Shown here: positions 57,668 to 64,000 of the stretch, one piece after another
How the letters are laid out: every line of letters begins with the position of its first letter
Numbering within the stretch: position 1 is the first letter of the stretch
Assembly (NCBI GenBank): GCA_032718475.1
Contig: JAUCBJ010006988.1
Location: 124,001-188,000, forward strand
Reading direction: 5' to 3'
Source of the DNA: Nemertoderma westbladi
Taxonomy: Eukaryota; Xenacoelomorpha; Nemertodermatida; Nemertodermatidae
DNA: 64,000 nt
Notes under the pieces: model-generated
What the model saw: the letters and a program-made list of their open reading frames with translations, nothing else
What the model was told of the DNA's origin: nothing
The model's database searches: none
Position numbers and translations under genes: made by a program

Positions 57668-59397
57668 TGGCTGACATAAAACAAAACACTGTCAGATAGT
57701 CTCCTCGAAAGAACAGTCTGTGACTCAGATAGAAGTATAAAAAATTGGAGACCGAAGTCCAAGTCCCCTCCTACTGTAAGAAAGTTCATCCCTACAGTAG
57801 TAGTATCAGACCCTAGGCTAGTGAAGCACCATAGGTCTATCATAGGCACTAGGGCTCAAGTCAAGCGGGACCAAGAGGCCGCTGTTAAACAGCAGCAGCA
57901 CCCAAACCGGGAACTTATTTCTCAGCGGCCCGATAACTCCAGTAGTTCAGACACTGTAGAGTTGACACCCGAGATCGGAGCAAAGATGGCAGAAGAGGTT
58001 TATCCGGATCCACTTCTAATTCTTCCTGGAGCCGTACTCACTAGAGTGTTGATAGCTGTGGAAGAACATCAAATCGATTGGGCGAGAAGTAAGCGATCGA
58101 CCAAGGACAGTTATGCGGGATACACAATGGAGGAACTGAAGTCTATTGTCGAGACGCAATGGAACTTCCCCGGACCCGGACTCCCGTTTAACTTATCGGA
58201 AGCTGCCTTGGAGGACTTATACAGGTTGGGAGTAGTAAGAGACACTCGAGATCCAGCTGTCTGGAAGAGGTCGGCAGCGGGATATGTCCAGGGATTCTTC
58301 AGCTCTTTGGAGCGCTTAGAGGAACACCTGTTTCAACAACGTCAAGGACCTCAAGAGCAGGGAGAGCTGCTTTATCAAGTTCAAGAACGAATTTTACGGA
58401 TCAGACTAATCCTTTCGGCCTTTGAAGAAGCTTCGAAGAGAAGCCAAGACACGTCGTTGCAAGTGGCCATAAAAACTTGGTTCCAACGGGTGAGTCTTAA
58501 AGTCCAGGGAACGACACAATGGAAAGCTCAGCTAACCGAGCATATGACCCACGGAGAATCAACAGACGCTACCTTTTCTCAGGTGGAAAGCGAAGCTATA
58601 TCAGAGAAACCTCAGAAGAAGGACGCTATTGACATCTTATCTGTCGGACTATCAACGATTTATAGGTGACAAATAGCTAAGGAGACGGCTAGCTGGACTT
58701 CATCCTAATAGTGAGGGAGCCAAATTTGTGTTGGACTCGTTAGATGTGGAAATATTAGCCGCGGAACAGGCTAAATTTGATGAAAGCATCCTCATGGTAA
58801 TGGATCAAGAAGAACAATTAAAGAAACGGCAAATAGAAGACTGAAAGTCTGCAGCAGCGGTGGAATCTGAAAGAAAAGCAGCAGCAGCAGTGGCAGAGGC
58901 AGAGGCTGAAAGGAAAGCAGCAGCAGTAGCGGCAGAGGCAGAGGCTGAGAGAAAAGCGGCAGAGGCAGAGGCTGAGAGAAAGGCGTCAGCAGCAGCGGCA
59001 GCGGCAGAATCTGAAAGGAAAGCGGCAGTGACAGAAGCAGAACTGAAAGCTTCTGAAGTGACTACCCAACTAGAGCTGGAGAACCTTCAGGCGAAACACT
59101 ATTACTTGAGGAAACAAAGGACAGCTACTCAGATGCAGTTGCTAAGTAGATCTACTCCCAGGAGACAGGGATTTACATCTTCTGATGAAGGCGATACAAC
59201 CAATCCTGAAGGCGGAGGAAATATATCTCGTTCCAGCGGACGTAGAAGAATGCCACACCGTCAGAAATTGCCTAATTTGCCCCCAGCTGTGAGAAGACAA
59301 CTAGCTAGTGTAGACTTAGGAAATACAGAATCCACAGACCAAATTATTAGAGTAGAAAGACTCCCTACTATAGTAGATGGCCTGAAATAATTAGGCC
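57668..59397 (+). pseudogene. BEL copy C gag, 5' half
   Basis: ATG at 57668 with MADIKQN. One extra base near 57690 shifts the frame, which is then open to 58669 and matches copy A closely (SDPRLVKHHRSIIGTRAQVKRDQE). A second shift near 58640 and stops at about 58674 and 58843 follow. The Ala/Glu coil (58858-59060) and the basic stretch SRSSGRRRMPHRQ come next, open to about 59390. The coil is longer and differently arranged than in A or B. Confidence 0.78.
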
Positions 59398-60818
59398 TGT
59401 TCTCGAAGCTACCCCCTCTGTGATAGAGACCCCTGTACTTCCAGAACCTAATTCTAAATTCCCTTTGCACAGTACTAAACTACCTGTGCCCAGTAGAATA
59501 GCCCCTGAATCAATCCCAGTCCTGGACGCCGAGCAAGACATCAACGATTTGTCGCCAGTCGTCCCTCGTCTACCCGCTACTATGTTGGCGGCTCCCACTT
59601 CGGCGGTAGAGTGTGTGGATGAGGGACGGCGGGAGATGGGTCTCCTGCTCGGGCAGCTGAAGGAACATCGCATATGTTCATCCCAGCAGGTCCAGGAGTT
59701 GGAAGGGACTGTTCAGCAGTTAAAGGGAACAGTAAGAGAGGGTAAGTTAGAGTTTCAAGAAGTGCAGCAGAGTATCGCGTTAGAACGCGATAAATTAGTA
59801 AATATACAATTGGGTATACCACCACCCCCTGTAACAATGTGTCAACCTGTTAGGTCTGAAGTATTTCATGCGCAAGGTGTGGAGCCTACACGCATCTATA
59901 CTGCTAGTGAAGTAGAAACTCCTATAGTTAACCCTATTAAGGTTAATTATAAACCCGTTGATAATGATATTCCATATAGACCTGATCCTAATATAACTCG
60001 ATATTAAATAATACGATGGCCCAAGAAAGTTTTACGCGTCAAATGGCTAGAACCGAAGCCCGTCAAGCGGTAAAGGTGGGAGAGATCGTCAAGTTCAATG
60101 GAGATGAGATGAAATGGTTACCTTTTAATGAGTATTATAAAGTTAACATACAGAACTCTGTACTATCTAACGGAGAGAAACTTAGATTCCTCATCGAGTG
60201 CTTGGAAGGACCTCCCAAGTTAATGGCGTTAAAGTTTATTGGACATCCAGATGGATTAAGACAAGTTTGGGATACACTCAACATCAGGTATGGTAATAGG
60301 ACTAATATAGCTATGTATTTGTATGCGAAATTAGTAGCGCCCCGAAAGTTCCTTAGCACCGGGATTATAGAGTTTTCCGATGAGATTCAGGAGATCTGTA
60401 GACAACTAGATTGGTTAGGTAAGTCTCATGAATATCAGAGTTCCATGGTTGTTGGAGCCGTAGCATCTACTTTGCCAAAGGGTGGAGTAGGTACTCGTTG
60501 GGACAAAAGAGTTCTCTATATGATGGACCAGCAACAAAGAGACCCTACCATGGCTGATCTCATGTCATTCTTAAATGGAGAGGTAAGATTGCAGCTCCTA
60601 AAGCAGTCCCGAGAGAAGACCCCGGAGAATAAGGTGAGTGAAAAACCCGTTTCTAGGAGAAAGGTAACACCAGTGTGTTATACAGACGACGGCGAAAGCC
60701 AAACCTCCCACGAGGAGAACAGCGGGAAAGACACCGAAAGATTTTACTATGTCAACAAAACACAGAAAGACGTAAGTAAATCTAAGTCTCGAACCGGTAA
60801 GACAGAGAACAGGTAACA
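59398..60818 (+). pseudogene. BEL copy C gag, middle: linker and DUF1759-like domain
   Basis: 59420-60007 is a proline-rich linker with a helical segment (ELEGTVQQLKGTVREG). A short deletion near 59995 then shifts the frame. 60016-60816 begins MAQESFTRQMARTEARQ and contains the DUF1759-like domain (FNGDEMKWLPFNEYY, LIECLEGPPKLMALKF) and the linker KVSEKPVSRRKVTPV. It ends at a frameshift near 60810. The order is the same as in copies A and B. Confidence 0.8.
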
Positions 60819-60878
60819 ACAACTCCTCCTACGTCTCCTAAGAGAATTCATGGAAGAAAGCCCGAGGAAAGAACAAGT

Positions 60879-61865
60879 GTGCACAACACCACACAAGTTA
60901 AAGTAAGTAACATCAAACCCAAATGTGCATTGTGCGACGGGCCCCATCGTTTAAGTGGATGTGATGAATTCTTGAAGAAATCCCTAAAGGATAGACGTGA
61001 CGTCACGTGGGATAAGCGGTTGTGTTATAATTGTCTCAGACAAGGACACCAATGGCGGACCTGTTACTCAGACACGAGATGCGCTAAGTGCGGTGCGAAA
61101 CATCATATCTTGCTGCACACAGAATTTGAAAGAACCCGCACGAGTCAGGTAAGTGAGCCCGAACTACATGTCCAATTCAATGATGTGAACGACACTGACC
61201 ACAGCTCTGAGATTGAAGGATTTTACACAGATGAATTCTCCGACGAAAACGAATCCTGTTATATGATAAACACCGCAGTGTATCGAGCGCTTATGTATGA
61301 GACTGAAACCAATAACGAAACGCAACTGACTATTCCGGACCGACAACCATCTTGGAAAGCGCCAACTTCCAACATCGGAATCCGGGAATTCCCGGTGGAT
61401 CAGCTGAGAGTCCATGGGCTAGGTAAGAGTTTTATAGTAAACGCCCTCCTTGACTCCGGCAGCACAGGAACATTCATCGACAAAGAACTAGCCGAAGACA
61501 TCTTTGCTGGACAACCCAAGTTCCGAACTTAGTTGAACCTTTCAGGAATTATTCAGGTTTGGAAATCCACAGTAGCTACAGACTACTATGCAGGCGCGTT
61601 GTCCACTCCCCAGGATGAACTAGGAGAACATAGCATAAGGTCAGTAAAAATGGTGGCGATAAAGAACTTTGCTACCAGCCAAGTAGAACCTTACAACTGG
61701 GATGAAGACCATTTTACCCAGCAGCATGATATCCCTAGATTCAACACCGACTACACAGGGGTGCAGATATTGATCGGCCAAAATGCGCATGAGGCGCTTG
61801 AGAAACAGAAAAACGGCCTGCTCGACCGCAACCATTACAAACATATGCGGGAAGAACGAGAGTAG
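60879..61865 (+). pseudogene. BEL copy C zinc knuckles and aspartic protease
   Basis: One frame with a single TAG near 61530 (KFRT-stop-LNLSG; copy A has AAG). It starts with Cys/His knuckles (KCALCDGPHRLSGC, C-Y-N-C-x4-H-x4-C), then an acidic linker and the protease with DSGSTG at 61452-61469. A base change in frame near 61815 diverts the end, so the normal join to YAGRTRVGW is lost. It shows what copy B has deleted (about 61097-61828). Confidence 0.85.
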
Positions 61866-61900
61866 GTTGGTACTTCACTGGACCTTCCCATAGAACACTC

Positions 61901-63502
61901 ATGGAAAGACTACCTAACGAAAAGGTACATCAGGTGAGTGAATGGGAAGAAGAAATCAGTGAGGGAGAGACCACAACTGTGGGAACACCATACTCCTCAG
62001 ATAATGACGATATTAACCAATTATTTGACGAGGAAAATACAATCGACCTCCTCACCGAAAATGAAACTTGGCGAAACCAAGTAAACCTGTGCCATCTCAT
62101 CAATCATGGCGGACAATTCGACTACAATGACGAATTAAATGAGGTGATAGATCGATACAACAATAAGATTCGCGATGAACATACCGTACGATTCTTTACT
62201 CAAGAAGCCGTAGAGCCTAATTCCTACGACAAGGCCCTGTCCATCGAGGAGGAGAGAGACAAGCAGATTCTGGAAACGACTACCCGTTTTCTTAAAGATC
62301 AAGGTCGCTATGAGATTGGTCTTCCGTTCCGACGGCGAGAACCCAACTTTTTAAATAACAGACCTTTAGCGGAGAAGAGAATCGCGCAACTACATCGGCA
62401 TCTTACGGCAAATGCTTCAGCTAAGGAAATGTATAAGACCCAGCTGAAGAAATTTATCGACAAGGGATACGCGGAGCGAGTGCCGGAAGAAACACCCATC
62501 ACAGAGAGAACATATTATCTAACACATCATTACGTTCCCAAACCTGGTAAACACAACGAAGTCCGGGTAGTGTTCGACGGCTCCGCCCTTTACATGGGAC
62601 AATCCTTGAATTCCGAATTGTTGCCTGGACCCAACTTACTCCAATCCTTGTTGGGAATACTATTAAGATTACGGCAATATTCTATCGCCTTCGCCTCGGA
62701 TATAGAAGGCATGTTCTTACAAGTCAAGGCGCTGGATAGGGATCGAGACAGCCTACGATCTCTGTGGTGGCCTGAAGGAGACCTCAACCTAAAACCGGTG
62801 GAGTACTGGATGACCATCCAGGCATTTGGGATCATCTCGAGTCCCTCGAACACTTGTTCAGTAGTGCGTACCACTGCTGATGACAACCAAGACACCTTCT
62901 CTAAAGCGGTTATCGACAACATCAAACGGGATATATACATGGACGACAATTTAAAGTCCCTCCCATCGGTGGAAGAAGCCATTGATGTTGCCAAGGGAAT
63001 GGTAGAGTGCTTGAAACGCGGTGGAATTCGACTAACCAAATTCACTAGTAACTCCCGTGAGTTTCTGGAATCGATCCCGGTAGAAGACCGAGGTGTTAAA
63101 GATCTGGACCTCATCAAGGACGATCTTCCGGAAACCAAGACGCTTGGTTTGAAATGGGACACGGATAGAGATATCCTGTTTTTACAGCTAAAACAGCGAG
63201 ATAATCCAGTTCGAACTAAATGGATTTGTCTAAGCATCCTGAGCACTTATTTCGATCCATTGGGATTTATTAGCCCAGTTTTATTGGTTGCTCTGAGCTT
63301 AGTGCAACAAATGTGGCTTGAAAACCACTCGTGGGACGATCCACTTAAGGGAGAACTGCTAAAGAAGTGGATGAAATGGGAAGATTCTCTACCTTCCATC
63401 GAGAACTTTATTATTTCCCGTTCATATTTTGGTCACGTTCTCCCCACGTATTCCTATCAACTCCATGTGTTTGGAGACGCCAGCGATATGGGAATAGGTT
63501 GA
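61901..63502 (+). CDS. BEL copy C reverse transcriptase region, open
   Basis: Open for about 530 codons: acidic linker, connector (ERTYYLTHHYVPKPGK), palm motifs VVFDGSA, FASDIEGMF and YMDD (62936-62947), thumb (LGLKWDTDRDIL), then the start of the RNase H-like domain (DASDMGIG). It stops at 63500-63502 because about 25 bp present in copy B is missing. The start codon used here is internal to the polyprotein. It would synthesise cDNA from the element RNA in an intact copy. Confidence 0.85.
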   Translation: MERLPNEKVHQVSEWEEEISEGETTTVGTPYSSDNDDINQLFDEENTIDLLTENETWRNQVNLCHLINHGGQFDYNDELNEVIDRYNNKIRDEHTVRFFTQEAVEPNSYDKALSIEEERDKQILETTTRFLKDQGRYEIGLPFRRREPNFLNNRPLAEKRIAQLHRHLTANASAKEMYKTQLKKFIDKGYAERVPEETPITERTYYLTHHYVPKPGKHNEVRVVFDGSALYMGQSLNSELLPGPNLLQSLLGILLRLRQYSIAFASDIEGMFLQVKALDRDRDSLRSLWWPEGDLNLKPVEYWMTIQAFGIISSPSNTCSVVRTTADDNQDTFSKAVIDNIKRDIYMDDNLKSLPSVEEAIDVAKGMVECLKRGGIRLTKFTSNSREFLESIPVEDRGVKDLDLIKDDLPETKTLGLKWDTDRDILFLQLKQRDNPVRTKWICLSILSTYFDPLGFISPVLLVALSLVQQMWLENHSWDDPLKGELLKKWMKWEDSLPSIENFIISRSYFGHVLPTYSYQLHVFGDASDMGIG

Positions 63503-64000
63503 AACTCCGGATGGAATTAAAGTTGCCTTGGTTACCTCTAAGGCCTTGATAAAAAACAAGCTACGAGTTCCTCGAGCGGAGTTAAAGGCGGCTCTATACG
63601 CTACAGCCATCGGCCGGAATGTAACAGAACAGATCAACTATCCACTGGAGAAAACTGTCTATTGGACTGATGCTTTACTCGTTTTGGAGTATATAACCAA
63701 TGAAGTCTGTCAGTTCAGCGTCATCGTTACCAACAGAGTAGCCATTATACTTAGTCGCACTAATGTAGATCAATGGAGACATTGCCCTGGGACGATTAAT
63801 CCAGCCGACATCGCCTCCAGAGGAGCAACTCCTCAAGAACTGATAGATACTCCAGACTGGTTAGGTGGACCCGACTTCCTAAGTAAAGAAGAGGATGAAT
63901 GGCCTCCTCATCTCACCACGGCTGAGATTAGACAAGCCAAGGGAGCGGAGAAAGTCAAACCCAAAACCCGGATGAGTAAATCAAAGTTATTTAAACCCGT
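63501..64000 (+). pseudogene. BEL copy C RNase H-like region, partial, runs off right edge
   Basis: Continues the polyprotein in a new frame after the 25-bp deletion: KVALVTSKALI, VPRAELKAALYA, YWTDALLVLEYI, INPADIASRGATP, WLGGPDFLSKEEDEWP, to the window end. Matches copies A and B throughout; the integrase should lie beyond the edge. Confidence 0.82.

Larger units (their letters stand above)
54576..64000 (+). mobile_element. BEL/Pao-type retroelement copy C (cut by right edge)
   Basis: Starts tgtaaaagcttttgcgg, as copy B, after unrelated flanking DNA. 5' region 54576-57667, gag from 57668, protease, reverse transcriptase and the start of the RNase H-like region to the window edge. It has a single copy of the 290-bp segment that is tripled in B. 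Gag wording is closer to copy A than to B (for example SSGRRRMPHRQKLPNLPPAVRRQ). Frameshifts near 57690, 58640, 60810, 61815 and 63500 and stops near 58674, 58843 and 61530 make it defective. It retains the protease lost from B. Confidence 0.87.

Overview
The window is eukaryotic, almost certainly from an invertebrate animal. The evidence is a spliced cyclin C gene, a full-length 7SL (SRP) RNA gene, a tRNA-derived SINE, several LINE families, long minisatellites, and three related BEL/Pao retroelement copies. The base composition is AT-rich. I cannot name the species. I see only two ordinary host genes (cyclin C and 7SL RNA). Nearly everything else is mobile or repetitive DNA.

Layout. 1-2498 (minus): a long, broken, unrecognised coding region that runs off the left edge. 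2554-21366 (minus): BEL/Pao copy A, interrupted by a 6.4 kb LINE (10499-16938) inserted in its gag. 21370-24118: spacer between two head-to-head BEL copies, with a 20-base C run, a C-rich 36-bp-type minisatellite and a 43-bp segment present at both ends. 24119-36921 (plus): BEL copy B, which has lost its protease domain by a clean in-frame deletion. 37218-37450: SINE. 38160-38487: tail of an RTE-type LINE. 38650-43760: a 5.1 kb, 21-bp minisatellite with a CRE-like half-site in most units. 43741-45245 (minus): cyclin C in two exons; its stop codon lies in the edge of that minisatellite. 45799-46098 (plus): 7SL RNA, divergent from cyclin C. 49650-52210 (plus): a 5'-truncated CR1/L2-like LINE whose C-terminal coding segment has expanded into about 43 tandem 35-bp units. 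52784-53940 (minus): a degraded RTE-type LINE. 54576-64000 (plus): BEL copy C, cut by the right edge.

How the parts relate. Copies A, B and C share one architecture: about 3 kb of 5' non-coding DNA ending in repeats that contain taccggta, then gag (with a variable Ala/Glu-rich coil, a DUF1759-like domain and zinc knuckles), aspartic protease, reverse transcriptase (YMDD), RNase H-like region, integrase and a DUF5641-like tail. A 1.6 kb 3' non-coding tail follows in A and B; C is cut off by the window edge before it. All three carry stops, frameshifts or deletions. A and B end 3' at the same base, and B and C start 5' at the same base, but I could not find matching long terminal repeats, which is unexpected for BEL/Pao.

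The strongest leads are: the 35-bp array that arose inside a LINE open reading frame; the 2A-like D-I-H-P-N-P-G-P motif behind a hydrophobic segment in the nested LINE ORF2; the apparent lack of LTRs in the BEL family; the cyclin C stop codon supplied by satellite DNA; and the unidentified reading frame at the left edge.
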